Source of the DNA: Pachypanchax playfairii
Taxonomy: Eukaryota; Chordata; Actinopteri; Cyprinodontiformes; Aplocheilidae
Assembly (NCBI GenBank): GCA_006937955.1
Contig: SSNP01000135.1
Location: forward strand, 1,310,742-1,374,741
DNA: 64,000 nt
Direction of reading: 5' to 3'
In this document: positions 1 to 11,000 of the stretch, one piece after another
Numbering within the stretch: position 1 is the first letter of the stretch
Layout: each line of letters starts with the position of its first letter
Translations under genes and position numbers: made by a program
The notes under the pieces: generated by a model
The model's input: only the letters and a program-made list of their open reading frames with translations
The model's database searches: none
Told to the model about the DNA's origin: nothing

Positions 1-240
1 CGGGTTCTGGTCCCTTCCTTGATGGACAGTCAATAATAAAATAAACAGAAAACAGTAATACTATAGATGTTTCCTACTTCAGTGCAGGAGACAGTGAAGA
101 GACTCTTTTACACACGGACAGCACGCGGGTTCACTTCAGGTTCTAAACTAGTCTCAGATGGGACGCGGCTCGCACCGTCTACCGTCCTCTGGTTTATACA
201 GAACATGAAGAAATCTGCATGAATCTTACAGACCCAAACT
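1..240. other. left edge, no gene recognised
   Basis: No open frame, splice pattern or repeat family that I recognise. The first exon or exons of the hspa12a gene must lie upstream of position 4986, and I cannot identify one here. Confidence 0.4.
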
Positions 241-404
241 GTGTGTGTGTGCGTGCATGTGTGTGTGTGCGTGCATGTGTGTGCGCTGGTATGCTTTAGA
301 TGTTGCTCAGCATACAGTGACGTGCATGTGTAGTGGCTGCAGCTGTTGTCTGGCTGTTTCTCTGTTCTGTGTGTAGGCTGACAGCCAAGTGGAGAGAGGA
401 GGTG

Positions 405-451
<47 letters not shown>
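241..451. repeat. interrupted (TG)n microsatellite tracts
   Basis: Two TG-rich tracts (about 241-290 and 403-451) with CG and TA interruptions flank roughly 110 bases of unique sequence. They produce spurious Cys-Val or Thr-His open frames on the two strands. Confidence 0.85.
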
Positions 452-453
<2 letters not shown>

Positions 454-745
454 TTGTATTTCTGACCTCCTGAGGACCAGTTTCCTGACTTTTACTATCT
501 TTCTGGGGTCCGAGGGTTCTTGTGGGGACCGAAGCCTGGTCCCCATGAGGGGGACTCCCCTTTTTAGGGTTAGGGGTTAGGTTTATAGGTATGGTGTGAA
601 TAGAGTTTTAGTTAGTCTTAGGGTTAGTTATAGATCAGTAATGGTTAAGGTTAGTAAAAGGGTTTGGGTTAGGTATAAATCTAGTTACTAAAATCAATGG
701 AAGTCAATGGACGGTCCCCATAAGGATACCAAAACACACTTTGTG
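452..745. repeat. telomere-like GGGTTAG / GTCCCCA interspersed repeat
   Basis: The block begins with a GGGGTCC...GTGGGGACC segment and continues with degenerate GGGTTAG-type units (about 565-690). It ends in GTCCCCATAAGGATACC and is bounded on both sides by TG microsatellites. I know similar GTCCCCA-bounded blocks as common fish interspersed repeats. The telomere-like motif is interstitial and degenerate, not a chromosome end. Confidence 0.5.
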
Positions 746-1410
746 TGTGTGTGTGTGTGTTTCTGCCTGGCATGAATGAATGAGACCTCAGATGGATGAA
801 GACAGGACATTCTCTCCTGAAACTCATTTGTTATGAGGTTTTATGAATGCGTCTCTTTGATGACAGACTTTCTGTTTAGTGATTTTAATGAGGCTCTTTG
901 GTTTTAGATTTTAACTTTCTGTTTCTGTGTTTCATCAGCAGCCGACACACACGCGGCTATTTCTATCATAATTTTACAAACATTTTACACAATATGAGAA
1001 AGACATTAAAACCAGAAACAGAAGAGAGAATGAACAGATCACTGCAGTGTTTACTGGTTTTCATAGTTCACAAAGTCTTTTGATTATGTCCTAATTAGTT
1101 TGATAAAATTCTCCTGTTTGTCCCAGATTCACCCCCATGTGTCCAACCCTTCTCCATGTCATCTGATGTTTGAGTCCGAGTCACAGAAACCAGATTTAGA
1201 TGGAGCCCAAACCTGCAATGACTTACTGGGTGTTATGAGAGAAAATTAAACTCTCAAATTATTTGAACATGTTTAACAATCCAGATTGAGTAAGTGTGAC
1301 TCACACAGAAACTCTTCTGAATGTTTAGGACATTTTGGAAACTTCCCGATGAGTTGGCTTTTCCACAAATGTTCAAATTCCCAAATTTTCCTTTGCAGCT
1401 TTTTTGAAAT
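746..1410. other. unique AT-rich sequence, no gene seen
   Basis: Apart from a short TG run near 744-760 I see no exon, promoter or repeat signature here. Confidence 0.4.
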
Positions 1411-1889
1411 TTAAAGCAGAACTAAGTAAGTTTTTTCACCTCAATAAATGTTTTCTAGAGTCCCTGTGGGGGTAAACAAGGACTTGGCAGGGTGATTCGT
1501 GGGTCCCTCCCCTCCCTCCGGGGTCTGTGTCCTGAAAGCAGCACTTGCAACTTTCAGTGGATCGGACCCGACTAATCTCACGAGAACAAACCTGCTTTAC
1601 GGCACTCACACTCACGTACATAAATACAAGCATGAAGCCCTTGCCGTTGTTAGCAACGCCACCCTTAGGAGCGCAAAGATGACAATAATACTCACCTGTC
1701 GAGACATTTTCTTGGTTTTGTTTTTCTTTCTTCTTGCAAAAGCGTTCTCTGCGCGTTGTTGTTGGGGGGGCGGCGGCGGGGTGGAGGGGGAGGGGGGGGG
1801 TCTGCGGCGGGGGAACGTTACGACAGTGAGCTTTCACAGGGGACCAGTAGGGGGAGAGCGAGAGCAAAACTTACTTAGTTCTGCTTTAA
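1411..1889. mobile_element. TTAA-flanked non-autonomous DNA transposon
   Basis: The left end TTAAAGCAGAACTAAGTAAG (1411-1430) is repeated inverted at the right end (ending TTAA at 1886-1889). The ends are therefore TTAA target sites next to an inverted repeat of about 20 bp, as in piggyBac-type or Kolobok-type elements. The interior has no transposase, and the overlapping antisense open frames look incidental. The family name is unknown to me. Confidence 0.7.
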
Positions 1890-2007
1890 ATTATCATCTA
1901 AGTGAAAAAGTGTAAGAATTTATTTTAAGTTAAACAACAGGTTCAATTTTACTCGAGGTTTTTTATTATTCCAGTAAATTATAGTGTTATAAAAGAATTA
2001 ACATGTT

Positions 2008-2600
2008 TTAAATCAGTACTGAATAACTTCTCTTCAGTCGTGTCTCAGACGGCCGTTGCTGGAACTGGTGTTCTGTTGAAATATGCTACCTGTTGAGATG
2101 TGCTACACACATGTCATTCTACAGTCTTGACTTCAACAAACAGATTTATTGTTTATTTTTGTTTCTATATTTTTCTATAAATACATTTTACGTATCAAAT
2201 AAATTCTCCCAGGACAGAAACACTAAATATGATGTTATTTTTATTTTCTTTACATTGTCAGAGCAACAGGCAAATGTTTGGACACACCCAGAGGAGAAGG
2301 ACCCAACAATGGCTGATAAGGACCCAGAGGACTTTTATATAGAAAATATCAGAGAAGGATCATAAAAATATGTTTAAATAATAATTAAATAAATAAATAA
2401 TTTGTACTATGGAGGCATTTTTCATCAGGGCAGCATAAATCATCAGAACACCACTTCCTGCTGAGACCTGAATTATTTAAGTTATTAAGTGTAATATAGG
2501 AGGACCAGAGACGTCCAGAGTGTCTCATATGAAGATGAACATGTTTTTAGTGAGTATCCACTTAGACAAGTTTCATAAAGCTTAAAGTTGTTATTTTTTT
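2008..2600. mobile_element. TTAA-flanked element family M, copy 1
   Basis: This is the first of three copies (others at 3720-4376 and 42436-43124). The left end is TTAAATCAGTACTGAATAAC. The right end is degraded here but clear in copies 2 and 3 as an inverted match. The interior contains a polypyrimidine tract, a CAG acceptor-like site at 2259-2261 and a short open frame with an internal ATG that reads MADKDPEDFYIENIREGS and stops at 2365. The frame is almost unchanged in all copies. The function of this peptide is unknown. Confidence 0.65.
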
Positions 2601-3719
2601 TACTTTTATCCACATAATGTTTGACTTTTTGGTAAAATAAAAGTTGCGATTAGTTTCAAACATCCTTAAATTCATAAAACAAAAGGACTGTTTTACAGAT
2701 TATAATCTGAAGTCACTCTGACATATTTGTACAGATCGTCCTGTAATTTAAAGGGCAAACATGCCGTTTTAAAGGAGTGACTGTCTTGTGAGGAAGATTC
2801 AATAAGTGGTTTGTGATATAGCTCCTGAGGTATTTATTATGAGATTACAGTTAATGGTGATTTGATTTTTATAGCCATTGTTGAGAGTAAAAAGTCCAGG
2901 TTGTAGAGGTGATTTTGGGAGAGGGCAGAGAGACGAGCTGGATGGCGGTTAGATGGAGTCTATCCACAGGTGGTCTGTAATTCTGCAACATAATTGCTTG
3001 GCAAAGTGTATTACGGGTCTTCAGACCACTCAGCTGCTCTGTAGGGGTGGACCAGAGAAAAGGCTGAGTGAGGCAGAAAAATAGGATGGATAACATGATG
3101 TCCCGTTGTGAGACAATTCAGCCAGACACTTACAATACGTCAAGGGAGTATTATTATTGTATGCGTTCAAAGAACACTTTGAGTGAAGGCTATTAAGCCA
3201 GACTAATGAAAATGATGGTGGCAAATGGGGAGACAATCTCCAATTGAATGGAAATGTCATTGTGTTTTAAAGACAGGTGCAACAGATGTGTTCTGCTGCT
3301 TGAATGAGGAGCATGTTATCGTTCTGCAGCTCTGCACCAGCAGATTTTTTCACCCCTCGGCCATTTACAGAGTGAGTTTTATAGAGTTTGGGGTCAGCGG
3401 ATGGAGCCAGATGGAGCCTCCTGGTTCTGGGTCACTTTGTCTGTGCTAGCAGAGACCAGCGTCTGGACGGGATCCTGGTTTAGTGGCAGCGTCGTGGATC
3501 AAACTGAGCCCAGACTACTTTTTTAAACATGGCCGTAGCAGTTTCCAGAGTTTGACTTTAGGAGTTCCATCGAGCTGAAGGTTGAACGCTCAGCTGTTAG
3601 TTAGGTTCTCCAATGTTCCTCTTGCTGGGCTTGTTGAATAACAAAGAACATGGAACCCAATCAAAGCAGATAAAATGAAACCCGGTTTAGGATAAATGGA
3701 TTTATTCAACAAATGGTTT
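2601..3719. other. no gene or repeat recognised
   Basis: AT-rich sequence upstream of the first detected hspa12a exon. I found no exon with a convincing splice frame. A 5' exon of hspa12a could be hidden here but nothing supports a specific position. Confidence 0.4.
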
Positions 3720-4376
3720 TTAAAGCAGTACTGAATAACTTCTCTGCAGCCGTGTCTCAGACAGCTGTTGCTGGAACCGGTGTTCTGCAGAAATATGCTA
3801 CCTGTTGAGATGTGCTACTGACTCCTTCTGCACATGTGTCGTTCTACAGTCTTGACTTCAATTAAAAGATTTAATGTTTCTATATTTTTCCATAAATACA
3901 TTTTATATATTAAATAAATTCTCCAGGACAGAAACATTAAATATGATGTTATTTTTACTTTCTTTACATTGTCAGAGCAACAGGCAAATGTTTGGACACA
4001 CCCAGAGGAGAAGGACCCAACAATGGCTGATAAGGACCCAGAGGACTTTTATATAGAAAATATCAGGGAAGGATCATAAAAATATGTTTAAATAATTAAC
4101 AGGAAACACTCACCATGAACAAGAATACTGTATAAACTTCTAATAACATCTTGTTATGAAATAAGTTGTTAATTAGTACTACGGAGGCATTTTTCATCAG
4201 GGCAGCATAAATCACCAGAACACCACTTCCTGCTGCGACTAGAATTACTGAAGTTATTAAGTGTAATATAGGAGGACCAGAGACATCCAGAGTGTCTCAT
4301 ATGAAGCTGGACATGTTTTTCAGTGAGTTTCATAACAGTGGATTCAAGTTTTAAAAGTTATTCAGTACTGTTTTAA
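3720..4376. mobile_element. TTAA-flanked element family M, copy 2
   Basis: Both termini are present. TTAAAGCAGTACTGAATAAC on the left is matched by an inverted copy ending at TTAA 4373-4376. The internal segment with acceptor-like TTTACATTGTCAG and the MADKDPEDFYIEN peptide frame (stop near 4077) is nearly identical to the other two copies, while the flanking interior has diverged more. Confidence 0.75.
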
Positions 4377-4985
4377 AGAAATGGTTCAGCTGATCCAGTT
4401 CTGTCCACTGTGCTAAAGTTTTAAGCAGGTTCTTAAAAAAAACATGAAGTTCAGATTCTTTATTTTTAATCAGAGTGAATTACTCTACATCTCATCCATA
4501 TTTACTTCCTGTGTGAGACATTTGGACAAATCAGATACTGCCATGATAAATTTACAGAACATGCTGTTTCTCAGCATTCAGTCCAAAATTACATTTATGT
4601 TCAACTAATATCTTTACTTATACAAGTCATATAAATATGTAGATATTTTAACTTTAAAAGATCACAGTGTTATTGTTGAACTACAAAACCAAGAGTTGTG
4701 TTTGAAACTTGAATGAAATATTTCCAGGATGGATGAGAGAAGAGTGATGTTACACTTACTGGAATATTCAAACAAACAGCTGTTGTAACGAATGAAACAA
4801 ATAAAACGTCTCACTGTGTTTTATTGCTAATGGTTTTTTTTTGCACACTTGATCTTTTTCTGCACACAAACAACTAACTGTAGGACAAATGATCTTTCTG
4901 CCTCTCAGCTGTTGGTTGTTGAAGTCGTACAAAGAAACAGAACATGTGAAGTTGTGACCCAGATTTCGTTGTGGTTCTTCTACAG
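4377..4985. other. intron sequence of hspa12a, nothing else seen
   Basis: AT-rich sequence leading to the polypyrimidine tract and TACAG acceptor of the first detected hspa12a exon. Confidence 0.5.
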
Positions 4986-5062
4986 ATGCGATGGCGAATC
5001 CTTCTCCAGCTAAAAGTTTGGGCGACCCGGGAATCACGCCTCTGTCTCCGTCCCATATCCAG
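4986..5062 (+). CDS. hspa12a: hspa12a exon a (N-terminal tail)
   Basis: A 77-bp exon between TACAG and GTACGT. It starts with two bases of a split codon, so a coding exon is expected upstream. It reads A-MANPSPAKSLGDPGITPL and ends SPSHIQ. This tail precedes the ATPase domain and is conserved in HSPA12A. Confidence 0.9.
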
Positions 5063-8000
5063 GTACGTTTTAGAAACAGCTGATTCCTGAACTGTAAGCA
5101 GGAGGAAGACCACAGCTTCACTTTAAAAACCTGCTTTAAATAAAAGGAGAAACACATTTTAAATGAATTTTTTGGTGATGAGATTATTAATATTTCCATT
5201 TTACTGCAGAAGAAACTTGATGATCAACTATTGGTTATCAGATTAAGATTTAATCTGTTGTTAAAACATGTTAATGACGTGATGAAGAGGACGTCAGAAC
5301 AAACACTCTCTACATGCTGCTCTGTGTGTACATGTACTAACCGTGTGCTTTCTGTGCCGTGTGTGGCAGAATGACACGGACCAGGTGCAGTCAGGCCCGT
5401 CCTTCGTGGTGGTGGTCGCCATCGACTTTGGTACCACCTCCAGTGGTTATGCTTATGCTTTTACCAAGGAGCCGGAGTGCATTCACACCATGAGGTGAGC
5501 AGCACTGCAATGCAGACATTCACTATGATGAAGAGTTGTGGGCGTGGCTTGAATCCTCATCAGCATTAAATCTCACTGCCAACGGTGTTCGTCCTTCTCT
5601 GTTACTGCTGAGTGATGCATGCAACATGTAAATCTGGAGCAATCATTTAAAAATACACCATTATATAAATAATACATGTGATTATTTAGATTAAAGTAAA
5701 TGTGGGTTCATTCAGCATCATTTATAAACCAATAGAAGAAAGATCCAACTACTGTTTATCTTTTTACTGTAAGTCACTGAAAGACTTTCTAACCAAACAA
5801 ATTAAATTAAACATTCAACTTCAATAAAATAAGATAAACTTTCTGAACTGGACTTTTCTAGTGAAACAACTGATCTGATTGGGACAGTTCTAGATTTGAC
5901 CCTGGTCCCAGGGCCGGTCCCAGGTTGCATTGGGCCCTGAGCGCCACTGAATGCTCACGTTGCATCATCTCAAGCATCTAAGGCTGTGTCCCAATTCAAG
6001 GTCTGCATACTTTGAAGGACCCGGTCTACCCGGTCGACGTGGGCCGCGTACTTCTTCTACCGGGAAGACCGGATGTTAACGGCTGTGAATTTGAACGGTC
6101 TAGCCTTCAGATGAACTCCCGCCCCCACCCTCGTGAATGTGCTGTCACCTAGCAACCGTGATGACTGGCCTGAACAGAAGTTAGAACTGCTTAAAAAATG
6201 TTTGAAGAAATGGTCTTTAGTTAGTTAATCCTGTAATAAATATGTGGATTTTTATTTTATTTTTGTGTGTATCAGCTGAAACATACAGCTGACAGTTACA
6301 TGAACCCAGAAAATCATGTGATCTGAACAGGATGTGAAATAACTGACAACAAACAGCTTTATGATGCAAATTATAACATAATATATATATAATATATATA
6401 TATATTAGTGCTGTCAAACGATTAAAATATTTAATCGCGATTAATCGAATTTATGTCCAAGTTAATTCGCAATTAAGCTTGATTAATCGCACATTATCTA
6501 GTTCAAGTGTCCCTTGATTTCTTTTTTGTCCCAGTTATTTTTTTTCTCATTTTAATGCTCTTATGGAAGAGTGGATCGGCTTGCTTTGTGCAAATGTTTT
6601 TATTGAAAAAAAACACTGGCATATACCTAAATTCAACAGTCATTCACAGTTGGAGAAAAGGATCTCACGCACAATATAACACTGTTCAACAGAAGGCTGA
6701 AGAAAAAAGTGTCACGTAAGCCATCTCTTCAACAGGGATCAAAACAGGGGGATACGAAATAAAATAAAGTGCACATGTTAAGGTAAATCAGGCAAAATAG
6801 CCTGTAGTGCAATTAAATGATGGTTTAACATATTCTTTCATGTTTGTTTTGAACGTAACAATAAGGCCACAGCTGAGAAATCCTGTTCCCCCCTGTAACT
6901 TTGACTGTCTGTCCGTTCATCCATCTACATATATAAAGTAATATAAAAACATGGCAGCCTAAACAAACAAGAAGTTATAGAAAATAGTGTTTGGTGGATG
7001 ATAATCATTTCAATTCAAATTCAAAAATGTATTTTCAATCCCAGAGTAAAATTAATCATTGTTGTAGCTCAGACTAATCAAGTCTAACCGCCGGGTTTAG
7101 TGTACGTGAATACCGAGAGACTTGATTCTCACGGCGAGTAAAAAAAACACTCAAAACAATTTTCGTTTTCGTTCATTGAGTTAACGGAAGCTTAATAAAG
7201 CAAGAACTTCGACAGGGAAACTTGTCCTTTTATCAGTCTAGTTTCAGTCTAGCGAGAAACTGATCTTAAGGGCTGTGAAGCTTGTCGGCTCCGCCCCTCT
7301 GGCTGCGGTGCGCGCTCCCGAGACAGGGGAAACAGAATATTTCAGGGGAACACATTTTCGCACAAGACCGATATATATACAGTGGGGCAAAAAAGTATTT
7401 AGTCAGCCACCAATTGTGTAAGTTCTCCCACTTAAAAAGATCAGAGAGGCCTGTAATTTTCATCATAGGTATACCTCAACTATGAGAGATAAAATGAGGA
7501 AAAAAAATCCAGAAAATCACATTGTCTGATTTTTAAAGAATTTATTTGCAAATTATGGTGGAAAATAAGTATTTGGTCACCTACAAACAAGTAAGATTTC
7601 TGGCTTTCACAGACCTGTAACTTCTTTAAGAGGCTCCTCGTTCCTCCACTCGTTACCTGTATTAATGGCACCTGTGTGAACTCGTTATCAGTATAAAAGA
7701 CACCTGTCCACAACCTCAAACAGTCACGCTCCAAACTCCACTATGGCCAAGACCAAAGAGCTGTCAAAGGACACCAGAAACAAAATTGTAGACCTTCACC
7801 AGGCTGGGAAGACTGAATCTGCAATAGGTAAGCAGCTTGGTGTGAAGAAATCAACTGTGGGAGCAATTATTAGAAAATGGAAGACATACAAGACCACTGA
7901 TAATCTCCCTCGATCTGGGGCTCCACGCAAGATCTCACCCCGTGGGGTCAAAATGATCACAAGAACGGTGAGCAAAAATCCCAGAACCACACGGAGGGAC

Positions 8001-11000
8001 CTAGTGAATGACCTGCAGAGAGCTGGGACCAAAGTAACAAAGGCTACCATCAGTAACACACTACGCCGCCAGGGACTCAAATCCTGCAGTGCCAGACGTG
8101 TCCCCCTGCTGAAGCCAGGACACGTCCAGGCCCGTCTGCGGTTTGCTAGAGAGCATTTGGATGATCCAGAAGAGGATTGGGAGAACATCATATGGTCAGA
8201 TGAAACCAAAATAGAACTTTTTGGTAGAAACTCAACTTGTCGTGTTTGGAGGGGAAAGAATGCTGAGTTGGATCCAAAGAACACCATACCTACTGTAAAG
8301 CATGGGGGTGGAAACATCATGCTTTGGGGCTGTTTTTCTGCAAGGGGACCAGGACGACTGATCCGTGTAAAGGAAAGAATGAATGGGGCCATGTATCATA
8401 AGATTTTGAGTGAAAACCTCCTTCCATCAGCAAGGGCATTGAAAATGAGACGTGGCTGGGTCTTTCAGCATGACAATGATCCCAAACACACCGCCCGGGC
8501 AATGAAGGAGTGGCTTCGTAAGAAGCATTTCAAGGTCCTGGAGTGGCCTAGCCAGTCTCCAGATCTCAACCCCATAGAAAATCTCTGGAGGGAGTTGAAA
8601 GTCCGTGTTGCCCAGCGTCAGCCCCAAAACATCACTGCTCTAGAGGAGATCTGCATGGAGGAATGGGCCAAAATACCAGCAACAGTGTGTGAAAACCTTG
8701 TGAAGACTTACAGAAAACGTTTGACCTCTGTCATTGCCAACAAAGGCTATATAACAAAGTATTGAGATTAACTTTTGTTATTGACCAAATACTTATTTTC
8801 CACCATAATTTGCAAATAAATTCTTTAAAAATCAGACAATGTGATTTTCTGGATTTTTTTTACTCATTTTGTCTCTCATAGTTGAGGTATACCTATGATG
8901 AAAATTACAGGCCTCTCTGATCTTTTTAAGTGGGAGAACTTACACAATTGGTGGCTGACTAAATACTTATTTGCCCCACTGTATATATATAATGAATCCA
9001 ACCAGTTAAACTGGGACATTTAAACTTCCCCACTGGGACGAAACCTGAAAACAAAAAACTACTGGAGACTTTCCACAGCTTGAATTCATCTTACTGTCAC
9101 AGTGTGATCAGAGCTGTCAGCTGATCAGATCAGATAAAAGGAAGTTTGAGCTGCTCAGGACGTGATGGACAAACCAGCCCACACTTCAGCCACGTGTCTC
9201 ATGGAGGAGGAGCTACGTTTCAGTAACCACAAAAAACTTGATAATTATTTTTCCAGAGTGCGTGAAAAGTGATCCAGTTCAGACACAAGTAGCAAATACA
9301 GAGGGATTTTTATTAAATACCAAACCATGTAGAATTTATTTACATCTAATCTACAGTAGATTATGGCTGTCCAAATTCAGGGTCTGCATCCTTCCAAGGT
9401 CTTCATCCGTGTCCTCCTCTTCCTCACTGCTGTCTGAGAATAGGATTTATAAATAGATTTATTCTTGTACCTCCACCCCACAGGTTGCTCTGGAGCTTGA
9501 TAAAGGTTTTTCTGCTTTTTCATCCCTAAAACATATTTGAAAAAATTTAAATCACTAACAAGAAATAACCTGTATGTGTAAATACTTACACAGGAGGTAT
9601 AAACAGGAACGTTTTTAGAGATGTAAACATACAATAAAAACATGTTTAACACTAAAACTAAAGATCTAATTAGACCACCGCTGTAAGACTTTACTTTTTA
9701 CTGCTAGTTTTTTTAAACTTACATCTGAATCCAAACTCCTCTATAGGTTGAAACTCTGTCGAACTGCCAAAAGAATTATAGGATAGGTAGAACGTGAAGG
9801 ATCCATCAGACCCATCCTTAAAATTCTGGTAAAAATAGTATGAATTTCGAGGAAGTATTTGAAGAATCCTTTGAATTTGGACACTTCTCGATGCAGTGGT
9901 GTGACGTAACATCCTTAAAATATGGAGAATGCAATCCCTGAATTTGGACACAGACACAATGTATTTATAGGATGTGCTGAAACATCAGCTGAGTGACCAA
10001 CAACAATTACCAGGTTCAAACTCATGTCAGAGGTTTTATAAAACAGATTTGAAATAGACTTTGTTTACATCATTTCAGCTTCCAGCCTCCAAATAACCAC
10101 CACAGGAGAAACAGTTTGGTTGAATGAACTGCTTCAGTCCTTAAACTTCAAAACAAAACCCACAAGTTCTGCAGCTTCATTAGTAAATAAAACTGAAATT
10201 CACCTCATCTGAATAGGAGAATGTAGTTTTTTATGTTCCACTGGTTTTGACCTGTTTTTTTAAGAACCTTGTTCCTTGTTCTATATTTGCTCTTCTAGAA
10301 TCCCATCACCTCTTTCTCCCAGGGACGAGAGGACACACTCATTATAACTGACCTCAATTTGTTCCTAATTACTCAGATCTCATTTAGTTCATGTAGAGTT
10401 CTGCTTGAAAAGAATTTCATTAAATTCACATCTAAGTGATGTTTCTGGTCACAAACTGATACCTGCAGGATCCAAAAGCAGAAACTTAGATGTCTGATTT
10501 TTTTTCTTTCTAGGCGCTGGGAGGGCGGAGACCCTGGTGTGTCCAATCAGAAGACTCCAACCACCATCCTTCTGACTCCAGACAGGAAGTTCCACAGCTT
10601 TGGTTATGCAGCTCGTGATTTCTACCATGACTTGGACCCTAGCGAGTCCAAACACTGGCTCTACTTGGAGAAGTTCAAGATGAAGCTCCACACCACGGCA
10701 GTAAGAACACAGATATGTTGGATCTGTGTAGGTTGTTCTTGTTGTTAGCATGGCTGGTGTAACGTCTGACTACAGCACCCTGCTGCTTCTACCTATATCC
10801 AGATGTTTCTGGTAAACATTTATTCTTAAGTTAAATTCTTTAAGTTTTTGTGAAATAGAACATTTTCATACAAACAAGCCATTTATCTGGATAATTAGGT
10901 TTTTTAATGTCCAGTAATAATAAAGTTCCAGTAGTTTGATTGCAGAGAAGGATTTAAAAGGTCTACAGTTTAACCAAGAGGAGGCTGATGCTGAATGAGA

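Noticed and set aside
2308..2365. MADK... peptide as the true first exon of hspa12a
   Set aside because: The same sequence occurs three times inside a TTAA-flanked element, once far away in col13a1, and it ends in a stop rather than a splice donor. Kept only as a finding about the element.
7796..8392. 198-codon frame antisense to the Tc1 transposase
   Set aside because: Shadow of the transposase gene on the opposite strand.
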